A stretch of 32,608 nt of DNA. It comes from an uncultured Flavobacteriales bacterium. Lineage in GTDB: Bacteria > Bacteroidota > Bacteroidia > UBA10329. The notes under the pieces were generated by a model. It did not search any database. It was given only the letters and a program-made list of their open reading frames with translations, and was not told the origin of the DNA. A program made the translations under genes and the position numbers. Within the stretch, counting starts at the first letter, position 1; every line of letters begins with the position of its first letter. Positions 16,082-26,100 of this stretch are shown here, piece after piece. Location: assembly GCA_937900875.1 (NCBI GenBank), contig CALCGD010000265.1, positions 1 to 32,608 on the forward strand, written 5' to 3'.

Positions 16082-16936
16082 ATGATACTTATTGCAGATA
16101 GCGGAAGCACCAAATGCGACTGGAAATTAATGGAAGGCCAAACTGAGGTTGGAGCCGTAAGTACCATGGGATTCAATCCGTTTTTTCATGGAGAATCCAT
16201 CATCAGCGCAACACTTAAAGCGCAACGGTTACTTACTGAAAATGCCGATCAGATTACTGATGTTTTTATCTACAGTGCTGGTTGTTCAAGTCCAGAATTA
16301 AATAAGGTAGTAGAAAAGGCCTTGCGAACGGTTTTTACCAAAGCAAATATTCTGGTAGACCACGATGTGCTCGGTGCGGCTTTGGCGGCTTGCCAAGGGG
16401 AAGAAGGAGTGGCTTGTATATTAGGTACAGGTTCTAATTCGTGCTACTATAATGGAGAAACGGTTTATGAAGAAATCCCATCGATAGCATACATTTTAGG
16501 TGATGAAGGCAGTGGAAGTTGGTACGGTAAACAAGTACTTAGAGACTATTTGTACAAGTTAGAAATGCCTGAAGGTCTAAGACAGAAACTGGTAGATCAA
16601 GGACATACAAAAGACTCAATTCTTGACAATATTTACATGCAAGAACATGCTAACGTTTATATCGCATCCTTCATGAAAACCATCTCAGAGTTCAGAGATA
16701 CCGACTATGTTAAAGACATGGTGCATGAAGGAATGCGAGCCTTTTTAGTGCGACATGTTTGCTGTTTTGAAAAACATAAAGAAGTGCCAGCCAATTTTGT
16801 TGGTTCAATTGCATATTACTTTCAGGATATTCTAAAGGAAGAAGCCGAGAAATTGGGCATTACAATAGGTTCGGTAATCAAAAAGCCGATTGATGGTTTA
16901 GTAGAGTATCATCTAAAGAACCCAGTAAAAGGATGA
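16082..16936 (+). CDS. BadF/NAGK-type sugar kinase (annotated family: N-acetylglucosamine kinase), possible glucokinase
   Basis: A 284-residue ASKHA-fold kinase. MILIADSGSTKCDWKLME is phosphate motif 1, ILVDHDVLGAALAAC carries the second strand with the catalytic Asp region, and CILGTGSNS is phosphate motif 2, followed by AYILGDEGSGSWYGK. Relatives in Bacteroidota are usually labelled N-acetylglucosamine kinase or BadF/BadG ATPase. Here it is the first gene of an operon with an alpha-glucosidase (ATGA overlap) and amylases, and there is no GlcNAc gene nearby. I therefore suspect it phosphorylates glucose released from maltodextrin. The ATG at 16082 has AGAAGG upstream at about six bases. The assignment to family is sure; the substrate is inferred. 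Confidence 0.85.
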   Translation: MILIADSGSTKCDWKLMEGQTEVGAVSTMGFNPFFHGESIISATLKAQRLLTENADQITDVFIYSAGCSSPELNKVVEKALRTVFTKANILVDHDVLGAALAACQGEEGVACILGTGSNSCYYNGETVYEEIPSIAYILGDEGSGSWYGKQVLRDYLYKLEMPEGLRQKLVDQGHTKDSILDNIYMQEHANVYIASFMKTISEFRDTDYVKDMVHEGMRAFLVRHVCCFEKHKEVPANFVGSIAYYFQDILKEEAEKLGITIGSVIKKPIDGLVEYHLKNPVKG

Positions 16937-19353
16937 AACAATTGTTCCAATCGCTTGGCGCGGTAATCGCTTTTAAAGAGACTGAAAACGGTGTTTTGTT
17001 GAGCACCGATGATGCAGATGTTCGAGTCACGATTTATTCTTCTTCTGTAGTGCGGGTTTTTATTGATAAGACCGAAAATGACGGTTCAGAATTACCATAT
17101 GCAGTAGTCGAAAAGCCTCAGAAAGTTGAATTTGATGTCAAGGAAACTGAAGACGTCATTTTTATAAAGACTTCCAAGTTGAAAGTTATGATCTCGCGGA
17201 AGCCTCTTCGGATTTCATTTACCGACTTAGAAGGAAAATTTTTGAACGAAGATGATTGTTCGTTCGGAACCGGTTGGATGGGTGACACGGTAGCCTCTTA
17301 TAAAGCATTAAAAGAAGGGGAAAAGTTCATTGGTTTAGGTGAGAAAACCGGGCCGTTGAATAGAGCAGGAAACGCCTACACACATTGGAATACAGATCAT
17401 TTTGCTTATCCATCTGATGCCGACCCTCTTTATTTGAGCACGCCTTTTTATATGGGAATTCATGCCGATGGACACTATGGGATATTCCTGAATAATTCTC
17501 ATCGTTCGGTAATCAATTTTGGAGCTAGTAATGACCGTTTTTCGTCTATTCAAGCCGAAGGCGGACCGATGGATTATTTCTTCTTCCATAACGATACCGT
17601 GGCCGAAATGGTCTCGGATTATTCATGGTTAACTGGCCGAATTCCCTTACCGCCAAAGTGGGCGCTAGGTTTTCAGCAATGCCGATACAGCTACTACCCA
17701 GATACTGAAGTAGCAAGTGTGGCACGAACTTTTCGAGAAAAGAAAATTCCTGCTGATGTCATCTATCTCGATATCCATTATATGCAGGATTTCAAGGTGT
17801 TTACGTTTGATGAAGAGCGTTTTCCAAACCCGAAGAAGCTTACCGCTGAGTTGGAAAAGCAGGGCTTTAAAACCGTGGTTATAGTTGACCCAGGGGTTAA
17901 GCGAGAGAAAGGCTACGAACCTTGTGAAGATGGGATTGAGAAAGACGTTTTCGTAAAATATCCTGATGGCGAATTGCATTCCGCTCAGGTTTGGCCAGGC
18001 TGGAGTTACTTTCCAGATTTTACAAAAGTGGAAACACGAGATTGGTGGGCTGACAAGATGAAGTTTTACACGGATAACGGTATTCGTGGTTTTTGGAATG
18101 ACATGAACGAACCAGCAAGTTGGGGTCAAATGACGCCAGATTTGATTGAGTTCGATTGGGAAGGAGAACCAACTTCACATCGCGAAGCGAGAAATGTTTA
18201 CGGTGGGTTAATGTCTCGTGCAACCAAAGAAGGCGCAGATAAACACTTAGATAACAAGCGTCCATTGATGCTTACTCGTGCTGGGTTCTCTGGAGTTCAG
18301 CGCTATGCTGCTGTTTGGACTGGCGATAATATTGCTTCGGATGAGCACATGATGGCTGGGGTACGCCTTATCAATAGCATGGGTCTCACAGGAATTCCTT
18401 TTGCTGGATATGATGTAGGTGGATTCGTTGATGAAGCTTCTCCAAACCTATTTGCTCGTTGGATTTCGATTGGGTCGTTTAGCCCGTTTTTCCGAGCGCA
18501 TAGCATGATTGGAACGCGAAATGCAGAACCTTGGACTTTTGGAGAAACTACCGAAGCCATTGCTCGGAACTACATCAATTTGCGCTATAAGTTGATGCCA
18601 ACAATTTACACAGCCATGCATCGGGCAACTATAGACGGAATGCCGTTAGTGAGGTCCTTGGCTTTGTTGCATCCAACGGATGAAAAGGTTTACGAAGGAG
18701 CGTATCAAAATCAATACATGTTTGGCGAATCCTTATTGATTTGCCCTGTTGAAAGCACCAAAGACTTAGTTCGTGTTTACTTGCCAGAAGGAGATTGGTA
18801 CGACTTGTTTACGGATAAACATTACCAAGGAAATCACGAAGTAGTTGTTGATTGCCCAGTTGAGAAATTGCCTGTTTTCGTAAAGCGCGGTGCGCCCATT
18901 ATCACGCAAAGTTTGGTTCAGTCAACTGCGGAAAAGCATGATGGAGTGATGAATCTTCATGTTTGGTTTAGTGCCGAAGGAACCGCTTGTATTTATGAAG
19001 ATGATGGTGAAACTTACGACCATCAAAAAGGAAAATGGAGCTCTCGAGAAATCAAATATGATTGTCCGAATAACACCATTTCTTTTGGTGCTCAAGATGG
19101 AGAATACACATCTGATTTTGATAAGGTGAAAGTTATTTGGCATGGATTCCACGATAGAAAAGTGAAGACGATATCTGTTCTTGGAAAAGAGCTTAAAGCA
19201 AAACCTGAAGAGCACAAATGGGTTGAAACTTTACCAAACTTCGACCCTCTTGGCGAAACAGTTAAGGATTACATCTGCAATGTGTTTACGACTGAATTTG
19301 ACAACACAGACAAAGCTTTTGAACTCACTTGGGAAAGCGAACTCAACGACTAA
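16933..19353 (+). CDS. GH31 alpha-glucosidase, cytoplasmic
   Basis: The 806-residue protein hydrolyses terminal alpha-1,4-linked (and perhaps other) glucose residues. It has an N-terminal beta-sandwich (~1-230) and a (beta/alpha)8 barrel with the nucleophile motif GFWNDMNEPASWG (Asp390) and the acid/base region WTGDN (Asp465), plus GADVGGF-like AGYDVGGF. C-terminal beta domains follow (~600 on). No signal peptide or lipobox is present, so the enzyme should stay in the cytoplasm and act on imported maltose or maltodextrin. Its ATG overlaps the kinase stop by ATGA, and the next gene follows after 8 bp. Fit to the locus is strong; exact linkage preference is not readable. Confidence 0.95.
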   Translation: MKQLFQSLGAVIAFKETENGVLLSTDDADVRVTIYSSSVVRVFIDKTENDGSELPYAVVEKPQKVEFDVKETEDVIFIKTSKLKVMISRKPLRISFTDLEGKFLNEDDCSFGTGWMGDTVASYKALKEGEKFIGLGEKTGPLNRAGNAYTHWNTDHFAYPSDADPLYLSTPFYMGIHADGHYGIFLNNSHRSVINFGASNDRFSSIQAEGGPMDYFFFHNDTVAEMVSDYSWLTGRIPLPPKWALGFQQCRYSYYPDTEVASVARTFREKKIPADVIYLDIHYMQDFKVFTFDEERFPNPKKLTAELEKQGFKTVVIVDPGVKREKGYEPCEDGIEKDVFVKYPDGELHSAQVWPGWSYFPDFTKVETRDWWADKMKFYTDNGIRGFWNDMNEPASWGQMTPDLIEFDWEGEPTSHREARNVYGGLMSRATKEGADKHLDNKRPLMLTRAGFSGVQRYAAVWTGDNIASDEHMMAGVRLINSMGLTGIPFAGYDVGGFVDEASPNLFARWISIGSFSPFFRAHSMIGTRNAEPWTFGETTEAIARNYINLRYKLMPTIYTAMHRATIDGMPLVRSLALLHPTDEKVYEGAYQNQYMFGESLLICPVESTKDLVRVYLPEGDWYDLFTDKHYQGNHEVVVDCPVEKLPVFVKRGAPIITQSLVQSTAEKHDGVMNLHVWFSAEGTACIYEDDGETYDHQKGKWSSREIKYDCPNNTISFGAQDGEYTSDFDKVKVIWHGFHDRKVKTISVLGKELKAKPEEHKWVETLPNFDPLGETVKDYICNVFTTEFDNTDKAFELTWESELND

Positions 19354-19361
19354 TTTTTACC

Positions 19362-21710
19362 ATGATTAATCGAATTACCATTCTATGTTTAGCGGTTTTG
19401 CTATTCTCTTGCTCGGATGAAAAGAGAGCTGAAGTAAAACACTCAACCCTCATTATTGGACTCGCCTCTACCATCAGTTTACCAGTTGAGGGTCCCGCTG
19501 AAATCAATCTTGGCGATTACGTTTTGGAACTAGAATTGCTTGACAGCGTCTCGGTCAAAGCGCCATTTTCTGTTACCAGAAATGAAGGTATGCTGGAACT
19601 TTCATGGACTGGCGAAATTCCACCAATTGCTGAACTACAACTTTGGGCGGATGGAATTCCTTCGTCCATCATTCTATTGAAATCAAAAAAGCAAGCGGTG
19701 GAACTGACTTATTCAGGAGTAGCTGCATCTGTTCAAGTGGCTGGAGAATTTACAAGTTGGAGCACGAAAGGACAAGATTTTGTGAGATATGGAGAGGTTT
19801 GGAGCAAGACTATTTATCTCGACCCAGGCTTGTATCAATACCAACTTGTTATTGATGATGAATGGATTATGGATCCCGCAAACCCCGATAGCGTTGATAA
19901 TAATGTAGGTGGATTCAATTCGCTTTTGAATGTTGGAGGATTGGAGCAGGAGGGAAGTCCGCTTCTTCTTACTAGAAGTTCTGATAATGCCAATGTTCGT
20001 TTTGAATTCAGGAATGAGCCAACCGAGATTTTTGCCGTTTGGGAAAATCATCGCTTGCCAGTCGAAATGGTTGGTTTACAGGGAAGCGAGCTAACGATTG
20101 GTTTGCCAATTTTAGCTCAGCAAGCACCTAATTCTACCCTTCGGGTTTGGTCTTATAATGAGCATGGTGTTTCTAATGATGTTTATGTCCCGCTTCAGAA
20201 CGGAAAACCAATTCAAAAGCATGAGAATGTAAAGCGCACAGAATGGCATTCTGCTCAGATGTATTTCATGATGGTAGACCGGTTTATCAATGGAGATACA
20301 TTGAATGATGAACCTGTTGATGATCCTGAAATACATTACAAAGCGAATTATCAGGGCGGAGATTTAGCAGGAATACACCAAACACTAGACAGAGGGTATT
20401 TCGAGCAACTAAGTATCAACACAGTTTGGGTTTCGCCCATTACACAGAATCCTAAAGTTGGATTTGTCGAGTTTCCTGCGCCTCACAGGAAGTTCTCAGG
20501 CTATCACGGTTATTGGCCAACCCTAAATACGGTTGTGGATTATCGGTTGGGAACATCAGACGAGCTCAGAAGCTTGATTGATGATGTGCATGGAAAGGAC
20601 ATGAACATCATTCTCGATTTCGTTTCAAATCACGTGCACGAAGATCATCCCGTTGTAATAGATCATCCGGAATGGCGAACGCCTCTAGATTTACCTGACG
20701 GCAGAAAGAACATCAGAATTTGGGAAGATGAACGGCTTACTACTTGGTTTGATACGTTCTTGCCAAGCTTAGATCATTCCATTCCTGAAGTGACTGAAAT
20801 GCTTTCTGATACCGCCCTTTTTTGGGTAAAAGATTACGGCTTTGATGGTTTTAGACATGATGCCGCAAAACACATTCCGCAAGATTTCTGGAGAACATTG
20901 ACCAAGAAAATTAAGCGTGAAGTAGTTCTTGAACAGGGAAAACCTGTTTTCCAATTGGGCGAAACGTTTGGAAGTCGTGAGTTGATTGGGTCTTATATCG
21001 GTTCAGGAATGATGGACGGAAAGTTTGACTTCAATCTATACTTCGATGCTCGGAATGTGTTCGCGCTTGATTCAGAAGATTTTGACAGACTCGGAACCTC
21101 GCTTCAATCTACCCTAAGTTATTATGGTCATCATCACTTAATGGGAAACATTACTGGTAACCACGATTTGCCACGTTTCATCACGTACGCTAGTGGTGCA
21201 CTGAAATTTGGGGAAGACGATAAAGAAGCAGGTTGGAATAGAGACATCAAAGTGGAAGATCCAATAGGTTATCAGAAACTTGAACAACTCATCGCCTTCA
21301 TGTGGACAATCCCAGGAGTTCCTGTGATGTATTACGGAGATGAGTTTGGAATGCCTGGTGCTGGCGATCCTGATAATAGACGCTTAATGCGCTTTGAATT
21401 ATCCGCTGACGAAACCGAAACTTTAAAAACTACAAAAGCAATTTCTAAACTTAGAAAAGAGCATTTGGCACTTCAGTTTGGAGATATATATGACATCTGT
21501 GCAGATGGAAAAATGATGCATTACCGAAGGAAATACTTTGATGATGAAGTGATTGTAATTTTTAATAAAGACAGCGCTCAACACTCACTTCCAATGCATG
21601 ATGAAAGTGGCGAATGGACAACGGAATTCGGAAGTAAAATGAAATATGAAGACGGAAATCTAGAAGTGCAGATTTCAGCTTATGGCTTCGAGATATTGAC
21701 CAAAAAGTAA
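19362..21710 (+). CDS. GH13 alpha-amylase-type lipoprotein with a CBM48-like domain
   Basis: A 782-residue lipoprotein. The signal ends in LLFSC (Cys17), followed by SDEK, an acidic stretch that in Bacteroidota often marks lipoproteins exported to the cell surface. Residues ~112-191 look like a glycogen-binding CBM48 domain (VAGEFTSWS, then GLYQYQLVIDDEW). The GH13 barrel starts near ~300; its triad is complete: nucleophile Asp500 in GFRHDAAKH, Glu534 in LGETFG and Asp602 in GNHDLPR. It should cut starch or pullulan-type glucans outside the cell. I chose ATG 19362 because the lipoprotein signal starts there; the frame is open 11 codons further up. It is co-transcribed with the GH31 enzyme. 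Confidence 0.93.
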   Translation: MINRITILCLAVLLFSCSDEKRAEVKHSTLIIGLASTISLPVEGPAEINLGDYVLELELLDSVSVKAPFSVTRNEGMLELSWTGEIPPIAELQLWADGIPSSIILLKSKKQAVELTYSGVAASVQVAGEFTSWSTKGQDFVRYGEVWSKTIYLDPGLYQYQLVIDDEWIMDPANPDSVDNNVGGFNSLLNVGGLEQEGSPLLLTRSSDNANVRFEFRNEPTEIFAVWENHRLPVEMVGLQGSELTIGLPILAQQAPNSTLRVWSYNEHGVSNDVYVPLQNGKPIQKHENVKRTEWHSAQMYFMMVDRFINGDTLNDEPVDDPEIHYKANYQGGDLAGIHQTLDRGYFEQLSINTVWVSPITQNPKVGFVEFPAPHRKFSGYHGYWPTLNTVVDYRLGTSDELRSLIDDVHGKDMNIILDFVSNHVHEDHPVVIDHPEWRTPLDLPDGRKNIRIWEDERLTTWFDTFLPSLDHSIPEVTEMLSDTALFWVKDYGFDGFRHDAAKHIPQDFWRTLTKKIKREVVLEQGKPVFQLGETFGSRELIGSYIGSGMMDGKFDFNLYFDARNVFALDSEDFDRLGTSLQSTLSYYGHHHLMGNITGNHDLPRFITYASGALKFGEDDKEAGWNRDIKVEDPIGYQKLEQLIAFMWTIPGVPVMYYGDEFGMPGAGDPDNRRLMRFELSADETETLKTTKAISKLRKEHLALQFGDIYDICADGKMMHYRRKYFDDEVIVIFNKDSAQHSLPMHDESGEWTTEFGSKMKYEDGNLEVQISAYGFEILTKK

Positions 21711-21718
21711 ATCAACGT

Positions 21719-23086
21719 ATGAAAAATCTATTCTCATTTGCAGTAATTCTAGCTCTGTTTACGGCCTGCGAATCTCCGAAACCACCCGTTGAGGAAACGG
21801 CTCCTACACCTGAACCACATTGGTCGGCAAACAGCACCATCTACGAAGTAAACCTTCGCCAGATGACAGAAGAAGGAACGTTTAAAGCCTTCCAAAATCA
21901 GCACTTAGATCGCTTGGCTGATATGGGTATAGAGATTCTATGGTTCATGCCGATTTATCCGATTGGAGAGGAGAACAGAAAAGGAACTTTAGGTTCTTAC
22001 TATGCAGTAAAGGATTACCAAGATGTAAGCTCAGAGCATGGGTCGATGGAAGACTTCAAAGCACTGGTGGATGCCGCGCATGGAAAAGGGATGAAAGTCA
22101 TTTTGGATTGGGTTGCCAATCACACCGCCTGGGACAATGCATGGGTAACCGAACATCCAGAATGGTACACAACCGATTCTACAGGGAAAATGGTTCCGCC
22201 AGTTGCTGATTGGGCTGATGTGGTTGATTTGAATTATGACAATGCTGATATGCGAGAAGCGATGATTCAAAGTCTTGAATTCTGGCTTCGCGAAGCAGAT
22301 ATTGACGGTTACCGTTGTGATGTGGCCGAAATGGTTCCACTTGATTTTTGGGTAGATGCAAGAGCACGAATCGATTCAGTTAAGCCTAATTTCTTCCTAG
22401 CCGAAGGAGAAGCCACAGAACTTCATCAAGCGTTTGATATGACGTACGCTTGGAGTTTTCATCACTTGATGAATGAAGTGTCAAGAGGCGAAAAAGGCGC
22501 TTCAGATGTAAAAGCATATTGGGAAGAGCAATCAACCAAATACAAATCTGACGACTATCGGATGCAGTTCATTACAAACCACGATGAGAACTCATGGAAT
22601 GGAACCGCAATTGAGAGAATGGGCGATTACAGAAAGGCATTTGCAGTAATGAGTTTTACTGTTCCTGGAATGCCGTTAATCTATAGCGGACAGGAAGCAG
22701 ATATGAACAAACGTTTGCTGTTTTTTGAGAAGGATTTGATTGATTGGCGTAACGATTCATTAGCTGATTTCTACAAGAATTTGGTTTCCATAAAAAAGGA
22801 CCATGACGTGCTGTTTAATGGTGCTAAAGGCGCACCAATCAAGTTCCTAAATGCAGGAAATGAACGTGCAGTAGTTTATTCTAGAGCTAATGAATTTTCA
22901 GAACTTTTGGTGATGCTCAATTTCTCTAATGAAGCTGTTTCGATAAATCTTGAGGGCGATGAATTCACAGGGTTTTATTCAAGTCATATCGACAAGGGTT
23001 CAATCGATGCGCACGGAAGTCTGCCTTGGGATTTACCACCGCATGGTTATCAGATTTTTGAACGGGCAATTGATGAGAAATATTGA
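21719..23086 (+). CDS. GH13 alpha-amylase-type lipoprotein, compact
   Basis: At 455 residues this is little more than a catalytic domain. A lipoprotein signal ends in LFTAC (Cys17) followed by ESPK and a Pro/Glu/Thr-rich linker. The catalytic residues are all present: Asp201 in DGYRCDVAEM, Glu229 in FLAEGEA and Asp289 in TNHDENSW. A short C-terminal beta domain ends at YQIFERA. It should act at the outer membrane or cell surface on maltodextrins or starch. It begins 8 bp after the larger GH13 gene and is the last gene of the first operon; 13 bp after its stop comes the second operator. Precise specificity is unknown. Confidence 0.92.
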   Translation: MKNLFSFAVILALFTACESPKPPVEETAPTPEPHWSANSTIYEVNLRQMTEEGTFKAFQNQHLDRLADMGIEILWFMPIYPIGEENRKGTLGSYYAVKDYQDVSSEHGSMEDFKALVDAAHGKGMKVILDWVANHTAWDNAWVTEHPEWYTTDSTGKMVPPVADWADVVDLNYDNADMREAMIQSLEFWLREADIDGYRCDVAEMVPLDFWVDARARIDSVKPNFFLAEGEATELHQAFDMTYAWSFHHLMNEVSRGEKGASDVKAYWEEQSTKYKSDDYRMQFITNHDENSWNGTAIERMGDYRKAFAVMSFTVPGMPLIYSGQEADMNKRLLFFEKDLIDWRNDSLADFYKNLVSIKKDHDVLFNGAKGAPIKFLNAGNERAVVYSRANEFSELLVMLNFSNEAVSINLEGDEFTGFYSSHIDKGSIDAHGSLPWDLPPHGYQIFERAIDEKY

Positions 23087-23099
23087 CCATAATCAGCAC

Positions 23100-23120
23100 T
23101 TAGTGTCATATTGACACTTT
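23100..23120. promoter_or_regulatory. Palindromic operator in front of susC
   Basis: AGTGTCA and TGACACT are perfect 7-base inverted arms separated by TAT, within a 21-base block that matches the 16019 site at 17 of 21 positions. It lies 47 bases before the susC ATG and just upstream of a -7-like box. A hairpin with following TTTCTCTT is an alternative reading (weak terminator), but the shared sequence with the divergent promoter favours an operator. Confidence 0.75.
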
Positions 23121-23124
23121 CTCT

Positions 23125-23132
23125 TATATTCG
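23125..23132 (+). promoter_or_regulatory. Candidate -7 box of susC
   Basis: TATATTCG differs from TAnnTTTG at one base. The operator centre is 15 bases upstream, so a bound regulator would cover the -33 region, as expected for repression. The leader would be ~30 bases. Confidence 0.4.
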
Positions 23133-23167
23133 TGTAGAAATACCTTCGGCTTATCTAAATTAGGGCC

Positions 23168-26100
23168 ATGTCTAAACATCTACTAACTCTCTTATTCGTT
23201 GCCCTTAGTTCATGGGTTTTTGCCCAAACAGGAACAATAAAAGGTATTGTAACTGGAGATGATGGCCTTTCCATCATCGGGGGTACCGTCCTTCTACAGG
23301 GAACCACAATCGGAGCTTCAACCGATTTTGATGGAAACTATGAGTTGAAAGGAGTTCCTGTTGGAGAACAAACCATAGTTTATTCATTTATCGGTCTTAA
23401 GACTCAGAAGAACAAAATCACGGTAAAAGAAGGTGAAACGACTTCGTTTGATGTCAAACTTTCAGAGGACGTAATGCTGCTTGATCAGGTGGTTGTGGTA
23501 GGATACGGAACAACTCAAAAGCGCGATATAACAGGTTCAATTTCAACCGTAAAAGCAGAAGCAATTGCACAATCGTCTCAACCAAGTGTGGATGAAGCTT
23601 TGCAAGGTCAGGCGGCTGGCGTAAGCATCATTTCTCAGAACGGTATTTCTGGTTCTGCGGTTAAGATTAATGTTCGAGGTACGAATTCGATAGCTGCTGG
23701 TTCTCAGCCACTTATCGTTGTTGATGGAATTCCAATTACTACTGGAAACTTCGACCCAGGAAATCTTGGTTCCAGCTCAAATGCGTTGTCTGATTTGAAC
23801 CCAAACGACATTGAAAGCATTGAGGTTTTGAAGGATGCTGCAGCCACAGCTATTTATGGTTCACGAGGAGCAAATGGTGTTGTGATGATTACCACCAAGC
23901 GCGGAAAAGCTGGGAAATCTAGCCTTAATATCGGTTATAGCTACGGTATCATGAATGAGACGAATCGTGTCAAATTCTTGGATGCTTCAGAGCATTTAGC
24001 GCTACGTAATCGTGCGAGAACTGATGCTGGTTTAGCTCCTGAAACTGGAACAACAGGGGTAGGTGGTGGTCTCACAAGAGCAGAGGCTGATTCGCTGGCT
24101 GCAAAAGGAGGAACGGATTGGATTGATGAAATGCTACGAACGGGTGGAGTTCATCAGCTGGAACTTTCCGCGAGCGGAGGTTCTGAGAAAGTGCGCTACT
24201 ATTTGGGCGGAGCGTACAGAAGTGAAGATGGCTTTTTGAAAGGCAACAATTATGATAGGGTAAATGCCCGTTTGAATTTGGATGCCGATGCTTCCAAAAT
24301 CCTTCGTGTTGGTGGAAATCTTGCCATTACTTATACGAGTATTGATAGAGTTAGAACAGGCGATGCAGGTGGATTAGGAACGGCTCAACAAATCCTTCCT
24401 TACGTCCCCATTTATGATGCCGATGGCGAGTTCAATAATAACATCAGCAATCCCGTTCGAGATTTGGCTTTGCAGTCATTTAACACTGAAATTATCCGAA
24501 GCATCAATTCCATTTACACGGATTTGACATTGCACAAGAATCTTAAATTCCACACCGATTTTGGTATCGATTTTATGAATCAGCAGGAAGATGAATTCAA
24601 TTTCCGAAACGTGAACCAAACTGGAAGTACCTCTTCTGCATGGGATAGAACAACACGTGTCATTAACTGGAACTTGAACAATTTCTTGACTTACGAGAAA
24701 GACTGGGACTCAAAGCACTATTTCAAAATCATGGTTGGGCAATCTGCGCAGCGAGTAAAAGCGGAAGGATTTGGACTTTTTGGCTATGGATTTCCGAACG
24801 ATTATCTGACTAGCCCTTCTGATGCGCCAGCCGATAATCAGAATGGTTATAGCTACGAAACGGGCAACGGATTGTTGTCATTCTTCTCTCGAATCAACTA
24901 CAAATTGAAGAATCGCTATCTGCTTGGAATCAGCATGCGTGGCGATGCAAGTTCGCGTTTTGGGCCAGACAATAAATGGGGATTTTTCCCAGCTTTTTCT
25001 GCTGGTTGGATAATCTCTGATGAGAAATTTATGAGCGGTTCTAAAGCTGTTCCTTACTTGAAATTGAGCGCCAGTTTCGGTTATACAGGAAACGATGCAA
25101 TTCCTGATTTTGCCTATTGGTCACTGTATTCAGCAGGTTTCGATTATGCCGATAGTTCGGGCGTTGCGCCAATTCAACTGGACAATCCCAATTTGAAATG
25201 GGAGCGTTCGCAACAGCTTGACGTGAATGTTGATTTCGCCTTTTTCGATAGTAAGTTGTTTGGAAACATCACTTATTACCGAAAAACGAGTTCAGATTTG
25301 CTTCTATTCATGTCCTTGCCGAGTTCGTCAGGTTATGATGGCGTTTGGCAGAACATTGGTCAGCTAGAAAATTGGGGAATGGAATTTAGCCTTACGAGCC
25401 GAAATATCAACCGTAAATTCAAATGGGAAACCAACCTGAATTTGGCTTTCAATCGCAACAAGGTTTTGGATGCGGCAAGCCTTCCGCCAGATGCATTTGA
25501 AAGCGGACAACCAGGAGAAGGACGCGTGATTGAAGGCTATCCAGTTGGACAAGCGTTCTTGGTGGAGTTTGCTGGAGTTCAAGCACAAGATGGGCAAATT
25601 GGAGCTTACAATTTGGATGGTTCGGCCATGCTTGATGGGGGAGGAAGTCAAGTGATGTATAATGTAAATGGAGGCACGGAATTGTTCTACGATAAGAACG
25701 GTAACCTCATGACATTCGCCAATCCAACCGGAGGATTGTTTTACGAGCATCATAGAAAAGCAATGGGCAGTCCGTTGCCGATATTCTACGGAGGCATTAC
25801 AAACACACTTTCATACGCAGGGGTTGAGTTGAATTTCATGTTCAGCTTTGCTTACGGAAACACACTTTATGATGATGCCGCAAAAACTCAGATTGGAAGC
25901 TGGCAAAGCATCGCGCAGCGAGAAGAAATTTTAGACGCTTGGTCGCCTGAAAATCCGAACACTGATGTGCCTGGTTTGAATGGATATGTACCAGTTAATT
26001 CCTCTAGATTCTTGTACGATGCTTCTTATTTAAGGCTAAGAAGCTTGACTTTGGCCTACAATTTCCCAAAGAAAACCTTGTCCAAAATCAAGCTACAAAA

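Noticed and set aside
23100-23128. The susC palindrome read as a terminator of the first starch operon.
   Set aside because: The same sequence sits between divergent promoters at 16019, where a terminator makes little sense; the stem is AT-rich and the T-run is interrupted.
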